Of a stretch of DNA of 64,000 bases, positions 36,977-45,416 are shown piece after piece; position 1 is the first letter of the stretch, and every line of letters starts with the position of its first letter. A program made the translations under genes and the position numbers. The stretch covers positions 2,315,700 through 2,379,699 of the forward strand of contig NZ_SJPU01000001.1 of assembly GCF_007860105.1 (NCBI RefSeq), read 5' to 3'. Source of the DNA: Allorhodopirellula heiligendammensis (GTDB lineage Bacteria; Planctomycetota; Planctomycetia; Pirellulales; Pirellulaceae). The notes under the pieces are model-generated. The model was not told the origin of the DNA and ran no database searches. It saw only the letters and a list, made by a program, of their open reading frames with translations.

Positions 36977-37065
36977 ATAACAATGCCATTCAACGGAGCC
37001 GCGTGTCAGACGTTTTGGCAGTGGTTGAGTCGCTCGTCGCGGCCCGCTGATGGCTCCCGCTATGA
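36977..37065 (+). repeat. attC site 3
   Basis: About 89 bp. Left arm ATAACAATGCCATTCAACGG with AGCCGCGTGTC; right arm CTCGTCGCGGCCCGCTGATGGC then GCTATGA (37059). GCCATTCAACGGAGCCGCG pairs with the right arm with unpaired extra bases. Closely related to attC 4 (shared TTTTGGCAGTGGTTGA loop). Confidence 0.7.
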
Positions 37066-37814
37066 AGTCCAAGGTTTGACAAGTGGTGTTGGGTTGTTTT
37101 TTGTCTTACTTCATTTTTTTTCCGCTGGTGGAGGTGAGGTGCCGTTCGCCGGAGGCTTTTTTCGGTCGCTCGCCAGAGCATGGCGACCGAAAAAAGGCGC
37201 AGGTGAATGGCACCGGTTTCCATCTCGGTTGATGTCGATCACGGATGCATCAACGGCTTCTGACACGAACGGGTAAGGAGCTGGATTAAACGACTATTCG
37301 AGGTGTGAACGCTCTTGGTCCTGGTGGGCCAACATGATTCATGATGGCGGCGTCCCCTCAGTTATCCTTGCACGGTTCCAGCCACTTGATTCAGACTGGC
37401 GACGTGTTTCGGCGAGCACTTGCCTGGAGGCTTCAATGAGCAGCAAGTGGTCTTCCTTCGGTACGGCACATTCTTTAGGGCGATGTGTCGGATAGTTCTA
37501 GCGATCCTTTGCAATGGATCGATCCTAAATCGAACGGTCCGCATCAACTTGGGTCGGTGCTCAGTACGGAGGGCAGGTCTGTTCCTTGGTGGTTCGTGTC
37601 GTGGGCTGGCAGCGGGCTCCTGGGGTGATCGGGTTGGTGTTGGTGTTGACTGAAAGAATGACGATAGGGTTGGAGTAATGAGATGGTTTGAATGGCCAGC
37701 AGGTCCGATTCGTTACGACGATGTCGAAGCATCAGGCAGCCGATACAGGTTGTCCTGGTGACCGGAAGATGAAAAAGGCGAGCAAGGCCGATTCGTTACG
37801 CCGATGTCTGGGCA
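37066..37814. other. Non-coding sequence left of the IS110 transposase
   Basis: No gene recognised. It contains T-rich runs (37096-37130), a perfect hairpin at 37156-37196 and two direct repeats of 35 bp near the transposase 3' end. The left boundary of the IS cannot be fixed by eye. Confidence 0.4.
37156..37196. terminator. Strong hairpin, possible bidirectional terminator
   Basis: A perfect 14-bp stem: CTTTTTTCGGTCGC (37156-37169) and GCGACCGAAAAAAG (37183-37196) around a 13-nt loop. With A/T runs at the stem base it resembles bidirectional terminators. It could end cassette transcription or mark the edge of the inserted element. Confidence 0.5.
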
Positions 37815-37822
37815 TCAGGCAG
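37705..37822. repeat. 35-bp direct repeats at the IS110 right side
   Basis: CCGATTCGTTACG...GCATCAGGCAG occurs at 37705-37739 and again at 37788-37822 with about four mismatches; the second copy overlaps the transposase stop codon. Between them GGCGAGCAAG begins a dyad with CTTGCTCGCC inside the gene (about 37778-37847). Confidence 0.75.
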
Positions 37823-39179
37823 AAATTACTGGCTTTCTTGCTCGCCGTGGCTTGGAGGTTTTCGTTCGTAGTTTTTCGTTTGATTGAGAAGTGGACCGAG
37901 GCGAGCGCGTCGCCGGCGAGTTGGTCGCTTTGCGTTTGGAAGCGGTCGGCTTGGCAGATCCAGTGCTCGTTCTCTTCACGGGATTCTGCCCAGTTGTTTT
38001 TGAAGCCCCCCTCTCGGCGGCCTCTCTCGCCGCGCGGGCTTCCTTGCGAAGACGACTTTTTCGCTGATCTGCATTCTCTTTGGGTTTCATGTTTTGCAGT
38101 GAGTCCTTGAGCCCCGCCGGCATCCTTCCGAACGATTCAGTGACCTGGATCATTTGCTTCGGGTCCCAATCCTTTTCGTCTCGCAGCATTGCCCAGGCGA
38201 TCACGGCGATCTTGCGAGCCAACGCGCTCGCAGCTTTCTTTTTGCGTGTCTTTTGTTTGCCGCAGATCCTCTCGTAGACGCCCTTGGCCCACGGGTTGTA
38301 CCGCAGCGAGGCCCAAGCACATTCGACGAGGATCGTTCGTGCCAGTGGATTGCCACGCTTGGTAATGCGTCCGTTGCGATCCGTTTCGCCGGATTGATAC
38401 TGCCGTGGAACCAAGCCGAAGTAGGCCGACACTTGTCGTCCGTTTTCAAAGCGGTGAGGGTCGTCGAGACACGCGACCAGGATTTCAGCGGTTCGTGGTC
38501 CGACTCCGGGGATCGTTTGGACTCGCTTGATACGTTCGTCATTCTTGCCGATCGCTTCGAGCTTCTTGACGACACCAGTGAGTTGCTCGGCCAGCGAATC
38601 GAGAATGGTCAGTTCGATGTCGAGTTCTCCTTTCCAGAGTTCCTCAGGCCCGCAGTCGGTCAGGGGTTTGCGAAACGAGTTGATGTGCTCGCGACCGGAG
38701 TGCCAGGCTTTCTCGCCGGTTGCGATCTCGATCCCGTGGTTGACGAACCACGCACGGATGGCGTTCTTGGTTTTGTTGATTCGTCCGTCGAGGGTCTTGC
38801 GGTATTTGACGAGCGATCGGAACTCACGATGTTCCAGCGTCGGTGTGTGAACGCCTTTGAGCTCACCCATGGCGGCCATCCGAGCGAGCTTGAGAGCGTC
38901 GTCTCGGTCAGTTTTCCGTTTGACGTTGGCCCACCGCCAGGCTTCTTCGTTGGTGGAGCAGACGAGTGTTTCATGCCCATGATGTTGTGCCAGATCATTG
39001 ATCCACCCCGAGGGGCCGCAGGCCTCCATGACGACCAAATCGGCCTTGGTGTCCTGGAAGATGACACCGAAGTGTTCTCTCGTAGTGGGTGTCGAGACAA
39101 ACTGCGTTTTGCGAGTTTTTGAGTCGAAAAGGCAGCAAACGGAGTTGAATTTCCCGAGGTCCAGTGCGAGAATCTTCAT
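37815..39179 (-). mobile_element. IS110-family transposase
   Basis: A 454-residue protein starting at the ATG at 39179. The N-terminal RuvC-like DEDD domain shows LALDLGKFNS (first Asp), VVMEACGPSG (Glu) and KTDRDDALKLARM (final Asp pair). The C-terminal transposase_20 domain shows TIPGVGPRTAEILVACL, VSAYFGLVPRQYQSG (catalytic Ser) and GNPLARTILVECAW. The last 90 residues are Lys/Arg/Ser-rich and longer than usual. IS110 elements use a structured bridge (seeker) RNA encoded at an element end to choose targets. The gene is intact and runs against the cassette direction, so the element is young compared with its surroundings. Confidence 0.92.
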
Positions 39180-39524
39180 GAGATTTCATTCCATGTGTTT
39201 GGTGGGTGGAGTAAATGTGACGGGCGGCCGCAAGCTGCCCAGATCACGGGTTTGAGTCGCCAGTTTTTTAACGAATGGCTCCCACCCGTCAAACCTTGGA
39301 CTTACATGGATTCTTTATCCCACTGGGCGTGGACGAAACGCTATCGATTTTTGAGCAGGCGACGTTCGCGTTGGCTGCCTAAATCGTCCGTATCAAACGA
39401 GATCGCATGAAATTGCCAGACGTCTGCTGCGCAGATTTGTTTTTTTGCCCTTCCGCCCTGCATGCCCGCATCTGCTACAATCTTATCTTTTATAGGCTTC
39501 GGTTCAACACTTTCACGGATCACA
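39180..39524 (-). ncRNA. Candidate IS110 bridge RNA region
   Basis: About 220-340 bp upstream of the transposase start, where IS110-type (not IS1111-type) elements encode the bridge RNA. A hairpin GGGCGGC-CGCAA-GCTGCCC lies at 39222-39240, and GACGGG (39220-39225) can pair with CCCGTC further on. The true ncRNA ends, the loops and the IS end are not resolved, so this is a location prediction. Confidence 0.35.
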
Positions 39525-39692
39525 ATGATGAACTCATTTTTCTTTTGGCTCACTGCCGCCGCTGGCGTAGGTGCCTTGCTCTCGCAAATTGTGAATCCCG
39601 GTTTACTCGAAATTGTGATTGTCGTCGCACTCGCCAACGTTGCGTTCTACGGATACCGGCGAATGACCAGGACACGCCTCCTTCCTGCATAG
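39525..39692 (+). CDS. Very small membrane protein (cassette gene)
   Basis: About 55 residues from the ATG at 39525 (a frame is also open back to 39462). Two hydrophobic stretches (FFFWLTAAAGVGALLSQIV and LLEIVIVVALANVAFYGY) and a short basic tail. No family recognised. It precedes attC 4 by about 30 bp; the IS110 element lies just upstream, so its original cassette start is disrupted or displaced. Confidence 0.4.
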   Translation: MMNSFFFWLTAAAGVGALLSQIVNPGLLEIVIVVALANVAFYGYRRMTRTRLLPA

Positions 39693-39723
39693 CTCGCACT
39701 ATCCGTATTTCCTAAGACGGCGA

Positions 39724-39812
39724 GTATCAATGCCATGAAACGAAGCCGCGTGTCACGCGTTTTGGCAGTGGTTGAATCCCTCGTCGCGGCTCGCTTGTGG
39801 CTAGCGTTACCC
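39724..39812 (+). repeat. attC site 4
   Basis: About 89 bp. Left arm ATCAATGCCATGAAACGAAG with CCGCGTG; right arm CTCGTCGCGGCTCGCTTGTGGCTAGCGTTACCC, core GTTACCC (39806). GCCATGAAACGAAGCCGCG pairs with the right arm with extra bases unpaired. Near-identical to attC 3 over most of its length. Confidence 0.7.
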
Positions 39813-39818
39813 GACTGA

Positions 39819-40505
39819 ATGGAGACTGAAATTTCGTGCGCACCTCTTGCGATTGGTGACATTCATGGATGCTACCGATCTCTAGCTGCACTAGAATCGT
39901 TTGCAGAGTTCAAGCCGGAAGATTGGATCATCACGCTAGGTGATTACGTTGACCGTGGCCCCGACTCTAAGTCCGTTATCGAATGGCTCATCGACCGCAA
40001 TGACAGCGGGAACTTGATCGCTCTACGCGGCAATCACGAACTGATGATGTTCGCAGCGACACGATCAGAACGTCAACTCGACGAGTGGCGCGTGTGCGGT
40101 GGGGACACGGTTCTCTCGTCGTACGGTGCTGACGCGTTCGACGCTATTCCAGGCGCACATCTGGCGTTTCTTCGTTTGCAACTTCGATCTCACTTCAAAA
40201 CGAGAACACACTTCTTCGTTCACGCCAATGCTTACGCAGAGGTTCCACTCGATGAACAGCCAGACGTCATGCTGTACTGGGAATCGTTTGGCAATCCTGT
40301 TTCGCGCGAATCCGGGTTAACGATGGTCTGTGGTCACACGCCCCAACGAACCGGGGAACGGCGAGACGTTGGCCACGCCATATGCATCGATACTTGGGCA
40401 GGTGGGCGCGGTTGGCTAACGTTTCTAGATGTCGCTGCGAGGTTCCGCTGGCAGGCAAACGAGGCTGGTGACACGCGTAGCTTCTGGATCGACGATGGGC
40501 CATAA
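39819..40505 (+). CDS. PPP-family metallophosphatase (cassette gene)
   Basis: A 228-residue protein with all PPP signatures: GDIHGCY (13-19), GDYVDRGPDSK, RGNHELM and VCGHTPQ. These are the metal-binding motifs of bacterial Ser/Thr phosphatases related to lambda phosphatase and of ApaH/symmetrical Ap4A hydrolases. Length fits the lambda-PPase type. It starts 13 bp after the core of attC 4 and stops 8 bp before attC 5, a textbook one-gene cassette. The likely role is dephosphorylation of proteins or nucleotides; the substrate cannot be inferred. Confidence 0.85.
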   Translation: METEISCAPLAIGDIHGCYRSLAALESFAEFKPEDWIITLGDYVDRGPDSKSVIEWLIDRNDSGNLIALRGNHELMMFAATRSERQLDEWRVCGGDTVLSSYGADAFDAIPGAHLAFLRLQLRSHFKTRTHFFVHANAYAEVPLDEQPDVMLYWESFGNPVSRESGLTMVCGHTPQRTGERRDVGHAICIDTWAGGRGWLTFLDVAARFRWQANEAGDTRSFWIDDGP

Positions 40506-40510
40506 TGACG

Positions 40511-40598
40511 GGTAACCATGCGATGAACCGTAGTGGCCGACAGCGAGTTTCCAAATGGACGATCAACCGAGGCGACCCGGATGTCGCGGTTGTTCGTC
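40511..40598 (+). repeat. attC site 5
   Basis: About 88 bp. Left arm GGTAACCATGCGATGAACCG; right arm CCGGATGTCGCGGTTGTTCG, core GTTCGTC (40592). GCGATGAACCG pairs with CGGATGTCGC with one extra base on the left. Confidence 0.65.
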
Positions 40599-40616
40599 GA
40601 TGGAGTCTGTGTCACC

Positions 40617-40934
40617 GTGCGTAAGGAATCTCTAGAACCCTCTGTCTATTGCCGTAGTTACATCGTCACTCTTGGACTCACGTTCGTTGGGGCTTGTGCT
40701 TTCATCTGGCAACATCAGGACTCAGGCAACACTGGGTGGGCTGGATTGCGTCTTACGCTATTCCTTAGCTTTCTGTTGGTGGGTTTCGCTTTAGTGTTCT
40801 TCGGGATACTCGGACCGTCGCGTAAAATGGAACGTTGGGCTGAAGTATTCTCTCGCCACGAGGCCAGTCTGATTGTATTGATGGTAGCATATCCCATTTA
40901 CCTGGTGATCTCGCCGTTTTATCGCCGTCGTTAA
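40617..40934 (+). CDS. Small membrane protein (cassette gene)
   Basis: 105 residues from a GTG at 40617; the frame also runs back through attC 5, but those codons overlap the recombination site. Three hydrophobic segments: YIVTLGLTFVGACAFIW, LFLSFLLVGFALVFFGIL and LIVLMVAYPIYLVISPFY, the last followed by a basic end (RRR). No family recognised. Confidence 0.5.
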   Translation: MRKESLEPSVYCRSYIVTLGLTFVGACAFIWQHQDSGNTGWAGLRLTLFLSFLLVGFALVFFGILGPSRKMERWAEVFSRHEASLIVLMVAYPIYLVISPFYRRR

Positions 40935-41001
40935 TTTTTGCTATAATTGTTGGCGTACGCTTTACGCTCAAGACATGCATCTAGGCGAAACCGGGACGAC
41001 G

Positions 41002-41092
41002 ACGAACCAATGAATTGCACCAAAGCCGGGCGTCACGATTACCGGCAGATCAAACGTCTCTCGGCCCGGCCAAATGAATTCCGCCGATATCC
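41002..41092 (+). repeat. attC site 6
   Basis: About 90 bp. Left arm GAACCAATGAATTGCACC with AAAGCCGGGC; right arm GGCCCGGCCAAATGAATTCC. AATTGCACCAAAGCCGGGC pairs with the right arm with one extra G. The expected core GTT is degenerate (GATATCC), so this site may be inactive. Confidence 0.55.
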
Positions 41093-41137
41093 GATAGAGA
41101 TCCAGTCACTCTTCACTCTCATCACAGGGAACTCAAT

Positions 41138-41596
41138 ATGGCACCGGTAGTTGAAACTGGATCGAAACCAAGCGGAAGTTGGTTCGGCGTCGCTGGGATT
41201 TCACTAATCCACTTGCTTGCGTTTGGCGCACTCTACCTCACAGTGGTTCAGCTTTGCTGGGCAGCACAGCACCACTACTCTGCGTACGGCATCGCTGACA
41301 CCGAAGAGTTCTCACGCCTGCGAACCGTCTCGAATTACGTCGCTAATTACACTCCCTTTATCGTGATTCTTATGTTCGCAGAAACACTTTTTGTGGCACG
41401 GTGCATTCGAAAGCGAAAGTGGTGGGCCTCGGCCTATTCACACACCGTCGTCTTCTTGATTGGGTTCGCCATGTTCGTTTCAACTGCCTGGATGGTTCAC
41501 CCGATGGCATGGTCCGCCCCCGCTGGCGCGGTTGCTCCGGTTGCTACTGACGCAGCGAGCACTGCGGTTCATGACTCTTTCGCACTGGTCCCGTAG
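41138..41596 (+). CDS. Small membrane protein (cassette gene)
   Basis: 152 residues from the ATG at 41138. Three hydrophobic segments: LIHLLAFGALYLTVVQLCW, TPFIVILMFAETLFVARCI and TVVFLIGFAMFVSTAWMV, then an Ala/Pro-rich tail. The basic loop RKRKWW between helices 2 and 3 suggests a cytoplasmic turn. No family recognised. The TAG stop abuts attC 7. Confidence 0.55.
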   Translation: MAPVVETGSKPSGSWFGVAGISLIHLLAFGALYLTVVQLCWAAQHHYSAYGIADTEEFSRLRTVSNYVANYTPFIVILMFAETLFVARCIRKRKWWASAYSHTVVFLIGFAMFVSTAWMVHPMAWSAPAGAVAPVATDAASTAVHDSFALVP

Positions 41597-41695
41597 GAAC
41601 TTGCGGATCAAAAAATCCGTGAACCGAAGGACGGCTTGCGCGGTTCTATCAATGGAAAATCAACCGTCCGTCGTCGGTTACGACCACCGTTGAAC
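41597..41695 (+). repeat. attC site 7
   Basis: About 99 bp beginning immediately after the preceding stop. Left arm GTGAACCGAAGGACGG; right arm CCGTCCGTCGTCGGTTAC, then GTTGAAC (41689), which fits GTTRRRY exactly. The left arm again has one extra G (GTGAACC against GGTTAC). Confidence 0.6.
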
Positions 41696-41699
41696 TTAA

Positions 41700-42860
41700 T
41701 CGAATCGCTCCGGTGCAGTGCTTGCAGTGCTTGCAGTGAGCTGTTCAGTTGGCTGGCCGCATCACTGGGCGTAGTGGGCTGGCATCCTTGTCAGCAATGC
41801 ACTGAGTTGATCGGTTTCGCTCGCTGAGTCTTCACGCTCCCGAGCGAGCTATCGGAACTGGCGCTGGCAAACCGTCACGAGCTGGCTGACTTGCTGGTCA
41901 GTTCGGCGTGGACGAGTCTGTCTCGCCAAAGCAAAAGCGTGCAAGGCTATGATCCGGCTGCCATCACGGTGCTGCACACGTGGAATCAAAAGTTGGAAGC
42001 TCACTGGCATGTGCACATGTTAGTCCCTGGTGCTGGCCCCAGCCGGAGCAAGTCCTCCTGGAAAGAGGCAAAGGCTCCGCCGAAGTCGAGGAGCTCCGAT
42101 GGCTAACATCTGGTGGATGTCGATCGTCTTCGTGAGGCCTACCGCAATCAGGCCATCTCCAAGCTGCGTCGTCTGCGGGCGGCTGGCAAATTGAACTTTG
42201 GTGGCAAGTTCGAATACCTTCGCAGCGATGGCAACTGGAAGGCATTTGTCAATCAGTTGGAATCTTAGAATTGGGTGACCTTTATCCAGCCGCCACCGAG
42301 GCCGTTGAGCCACGCCAGGAAGGTGATCAACTATCTGACGGGCGGACCGATCAGTGATCGTCGCATCGTCTCGGCGAACCGAGAGGAACTGACATTCATG
42401 GCCCGGGAAGGCAAGAGAGATGGTGGCGAGCGGCAGCAAGTGCCGATCACGCTGACCACGAACGATTTCGTTCAGCGTGGGTGCCTTCATGTTCAGCCGG
42501 ACCAGATGACCAAAACGCGGTACATGGGTGGCTGGAGCAACAATCGCCAAGGCAATTACGTCTCCCGTTGCCGCGACCTGCTGGCGTCACTCAAATGCGT
42601 AGCGGGCGCGGAAGCTGACACCAAATTCGTTACGGAGCCACCTCACGAGACCCCCGATCTGACCTGCGATCAGTGTGGAAGTGAGCGAATGGAGTTAGTC
42701 AGCGAAACGGCCAAGCCGTCTTGGAGCGAGCCACTCTGGCGCGAGACTGATACATGTCCGATGTGGTACGCGGATCGGCAACGCGAATGGCATCGTCGCC
42801 TATGGACGGCAGCCTACGATACCGATTTTTTTGCGATTGGTACCTGGAAACGCAGGTAGA
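41700..42860 (+). pseudogene. Decayed IS91-family transposase
   Basis: Broken into several frames. VFTLPSELSELALANRHELA follows an in-frame TGA at 41825. Then TVLHTWNQKLEAHWHVHMLV contains the HVH (HUH) metal motif. A frameshift leads to KLNFGGKFEYLRSDG, a stop, and then WVTFIQPPP, ARKVINYLTGGPISDRRIVS and QPDQMTKTRYMGGWSNNRQG. These are the consecutive blocks of IS91-type rolling-circle transposases. At least two frame changes and two stops make it inactive. IS91/ISCR elements move adjacent DNA, so it may once have helped move cassettes. Confidence 0.8.
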
Positions 42861-43049
42861 AGGTGCAAAGGAAACCGCGCGGCAATTGGCACGACCCATT
42901 CAGCTAAACCTTCCCGGCCTGAAAGGCTGGTCAGCACGCAACGAGTTTTACCTGCTAGAATCATCTGAGGAATCAGTCGTTTTGATTCCACGTCCAGCAC
43001 CGCCCAGTGTGGCGACAAAAGTTCAACGCACGAGCTATCCGGCTAACTC

Positions 43050-43430
43050 ATGGACAATCCCGCAGCTGAAGCGTCATTCGATTGCCTGGACCGTAATGGT
43101 CGTCAATTCTTAATGACTGTTGCGATTGGGGACCGACACATGATTCCGACCGATGCAGATTCGTCGGACGTCGGCTTTTACATCGAAATTGATCCGATTA
43201 TGGATCGACGTCGACAGGCTGGGACCGACAGCCTTTCTGCGCTGTGCTCCAGCATTGAGCTCGTTCGCAAAGCACTAAAGATTTTCGTTGCTCATGGTGG
43301 TGTGATACATTCGCCTGGCTCTCGACTTCCCATCGACCTCGACGACTTTGCCTTCCAACCTCAGTTCGGGCTTCTACGACCGGAGTATCTCGATGGCGAC
43401 CCGGATCCTTATCGACGAAAAAGCGGATAA
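43050..43430 (+). CDS. Hypothetical protein (cassette gene)
   Basis: 126 residues from the ATG at 43050 (an internal ATG at 43113 is the alternative). Mixed alpha/beta composition (FDCLDRNGRQFLMTVAIGDR, VGFYIEIDPIMDRR, LCSSIELVRKALKIFVAHGG), no signal peptide or membrane helix. No family recognised. The overlapping frame 42754-43113 (RYRFFCDWYLETQVEGAKE...) could be another decayed gene; it has no recognised domain. Confidence 0.4.
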   Translation: MDNPAAEASFDCLDRNGRQFLMTVAIGDRHMIPTDADSSDVGFYIEIDPIMDRRRQAGTDSLSALCSSIELVRKALKIFVAHGGVIHSPGSRLPIDLDDFAFQPQFGLLRPEYLDGDPDPYRRKSG

Positions 43431-43464
43431 GCAGAAAATTGCTCGGGGGTGGCGGTGGCCGTGC

Positions 43465-43555
43465 GATTCGAACAGGATGATCAACTCCCGCCACCAGCGT
43501 GAACTCCGCCTTTCGTCGGCCAATCAAGATACATGCGAATCGACGTTTCAACCGC
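43465..43555 (+). repeat. Possible attC site 8 (weak)
   Basis: GTGCGATTCG on the left and CGAATCGAC on the right pair with one extra G, followed by GTTTCAA. Other arm positions fit poorly. Reported because spacing and the extra G match the other sites. Confidence 0.3.
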
Positions 43556-43618
43556 AATGAATAGCATGACCGCTGTGAGCGAACCGGAACACGACAGGAC
43601 GATTGCGGAATGCACTGA

Positions 43619-43822
43619 GCAAAATCGCCGCGAAACCTCGATTTCACGATGCGCGAGGGCGACTCGCGTCGCGACATTCGTGCAATCTACAAGATCGTCG
43701 ACGGGCGGATGCAGCTTTGCTTCGGGAAGGGCGGTCGGCCAACAACGTTCGATACTGATGGCACCGGGAACATACGCTATATTTTGGAACGTGACCTGGC
43801 CGACGAACCCGACGGGAAGTAG
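43619..43822 (+). pseudogene. Fragment of a TIGR03067-type protein
   Basis: The frame after the TGA at 43616 reads SPRNLDFTMREGDSRRDI, then RAIYKIVDGRMQLCFGKGGR and PTTFDTDG, the C-terminal half of the TIGR03067 family (planctomycete proteins with an IYxIDGDxLxLC...RP block). Only about 57 residues follow the first ATG (43649). The N-terminal half is missing, so it is a truncated gene, possibly a shortened cassette. It ends at the left edge of attC 9. Confidence 0.5.
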
Positions 43823-43913
43823 GCGGAGCCAAACGATGCACGTGAGGCGCCGAGTTGAGCTTATCGAATTGGTGGAGTCGTTCGCGGCGACCATGTGATC
43901 GTTGACGTTCGCC
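43822..43913 (+). repeat. attC site 9
   Basis: About 92 bp. Left arm CAAACGATGCACGTGAGGCG; right arm GGCGACCATGTGATCGTTGACGTTCGCC, core GTTCGCC (43907). CGATGCACGTG pairs with CATGTGATCG with one extra G. Confidence 0.65.
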
Positions 43914-43944
43914 GATCTATACCTGAATTGACGTGACCACGATT

Positions 43945-44703
43945 ATGAAACGCTTGGCTTCCATTGTATTCCTGCTTGCGATGTTAGGTTGTGACGATTC
44001 AGCAACAACCGTTGGCATTGCAGATGATCCAGACCTCCGCAAGTTCACCAATAAGCAGATTACCGCTGACGAATTGCGTCGGCTTTCGTCTGAACGTGAA
44101 AAAGTTACTTCACTGCAAATCAACTATTGCCCGCTCGACGCGGATGTGCTCGCGACAATCGAGAAGCTTACGGAACTCAAGAGTCTAAATCTTGCATATA
44201 CCGACCTGACGGATGACCACCTATCGCGTTTCAAGCAACTAACAAAACTGGAATCTGTTTGGTTCCCTTTCACTAAGATTTCCGATGAAGGCTTGCCGTT
44301 AATCTGCCAATTCCCGAAGATCTCAACGATCGGCTTGGATTCGACGGAAATTTCAGATGAAGGGTTGAAGTTTCTTGGGTCACAAAACCAAGTTAAGCGG
44401 CTTTTTGTTGGCAGCAACCATATCACCGACACGGGGGTTGCTCACCTATCTGGATTGAATAAACTTCGAGACCTACGCATCAATCACAATGATCGGCTGA
44501 CAAATTTATCGATCACGGCGATTGCCGATCTTACGGAATTGCGATTCTTGCAGATCGACAACACGTCGATGGATGAGCGATGTGTTGAAGACCTATTGAA
44601 AATGAAGAATCTGCGGTTTATCCATACTGGAAACCTAGGCTTCTCAGAATCCGCGATGAAACGAATTCGCACTGGATTGCCCAGATTTGGGTCGTTTGAC
44701 TAG
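43945..44703 (+). CDS. Leucine-rich-repeat lipoprotein (cassette gene)
   Basis: 252 residues from the ATG at 43945 (a GTG lies 12 bases upstream). It has a lipobox (IVFLLAMLGC), so it should be lipidated and anchored to a membrane. Residues 55-240 form about seven repeats of 23-24 residues of the LxxLxxLxLxxTxIxDxxL type (LTELKSLNLAYTDLTDDHLS, FPKISTIGLDSTEISDEGLK, LTELRFLQIDNTSMDERCVE). Such repeats form a curved binding surface, common in planctomycete and PVC surface proteins. The partner is unknown. Confidence 0.8.
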   Translation: MKRLASIVFLLAMLGCDDSATTVGIADDPDLRKFTNKQITADELRRLSSEREKVTSLQINYCPLDADVLATIEKLTELKSLNLAYTDLTDDHLSRFKQLTKLESVWFPFTKISDEGLPLICQFPKISTIGLDSTEISDEGLKFLGSQNQVKRLFVGSNHITDTGVAHLSGLNKLRDLRINHNDRLTNLSITAIADLTELRFLQIDNTSMDERCVEDLLKMKNLRFIHTGNLGFSESAMKRIRTGLPRFGSFD

Positions 44704-44717
44704 GCTGAAGTTGGAAC

Positions 44718-44813
44718 GGAGAACGTACAAAGTTCAGTCCTCGCGACTGCTGGGACACGAGTCGGGTGACACCGGTCGCCCCGCCTTACTCACGGGTACG
44801 TCTACAGTTCTCC
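44718..44813 (+). repeat. Possible attC site 10
   Basis: GGAGAAC at 44718-44724 is the exact inverse of GTTCTCC at 44807-44813, and the next bases (CGTAC) pair with GTACG inside the right end. Middle arm pairing is weaker. Position right after the LRR gene fits an attC. Confidence 0.35.
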
Positions 44814-45149
44814 CCAAATAAGGGTCGTGATCTATCCCTGCCCAAGCTCTTCATCTACCTCCGCTCACTTTTCCGATCTGGCTTCGCGGTCAGCAGCCCG
44901 CTCGCCTGGGGTCGTCGGCCTCCTATGATGTTTCTGTTCGTAACCTGGCAGGTCTTGGCGAGAAGACGTCCAGCCCGTGTTGTTCGCTGGCTTATCGGAC
45001 ATCTTCGCAGGCTTCCTCTCCACGGTCTGTCACCTCACCGCAGTTGCCCTCGCCTCGTACTGTCCTGCTGTTGGAATAGATTTGGTATACTAACTCTTCG
45101 AAAGAAACCGGAACTAAATACGGGGGGGACTCAAACCTCACAAGATCAC
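44814..45149. other. Cassette-like segment without a recognised gene
   Basis: A forward frame 44766-45206 and short reverse frames are open, but none shows a domain, lipobox or membrane pattern. Codon use of the forward frame is irregular. Left as unassigned. Confidence 0.3.
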
Positions 45150-45245
45150 GCCCATGTTGTGCGTACGGCAACGAAGCCGCGTGTTACACGTTTTCGCAAT
45201 GTTTGAATCGCTCGTCGCGACTCGATCGTCGCTACCGTTCGTTGA
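45150..45245 (+). repeat. attC site 11
   Basis: Right arm CTCGTCGCGACTCGATCGTCGCTACC with core GTTCGTT (45237); left arm GCGTACGGCAACGAAGCCGCG. Shares AAGCCGCGTGT and CGCTCGTCGCG with attC 3 and 4, so it belongs to the same family. Confidence 0.6.
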
Positions 45246-45416
45246 ACAAGGAGGGACGCAAACGTGAATGCAAAGTTTGAAGCCTCGCTTCCTGACGGTT
45301 GATTGTTTTCTAACCCGAAGAATCCCACTTCTGTCATAGCGAGTTGCTACGCGAACTTGTACTCAGCCACCCAGTATTCGGCACTTCTACAACTACGAGC
45401 GATATCATGGAATTGA

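Noticed and set aside
38154-39122. Forward ORF of 322 residues opposite the IS110 transposase
   Set aside because: It is the exact antisense of a well-supported transposase with all catalytic motifs, so it is a shadow frame.
42754-43113. Forward ORF of 119 residues between the IS91 remnant and the next gene
   Set aside because: Overlaps both neighbours, no domain; possibly a decayed gene but not supported enough to list.
44766-45206. Forward ORF of 146 residues in the array
   Set aside because: Irregular composition, no domain, crosses two candidate attC sites; looks like a random open frame.
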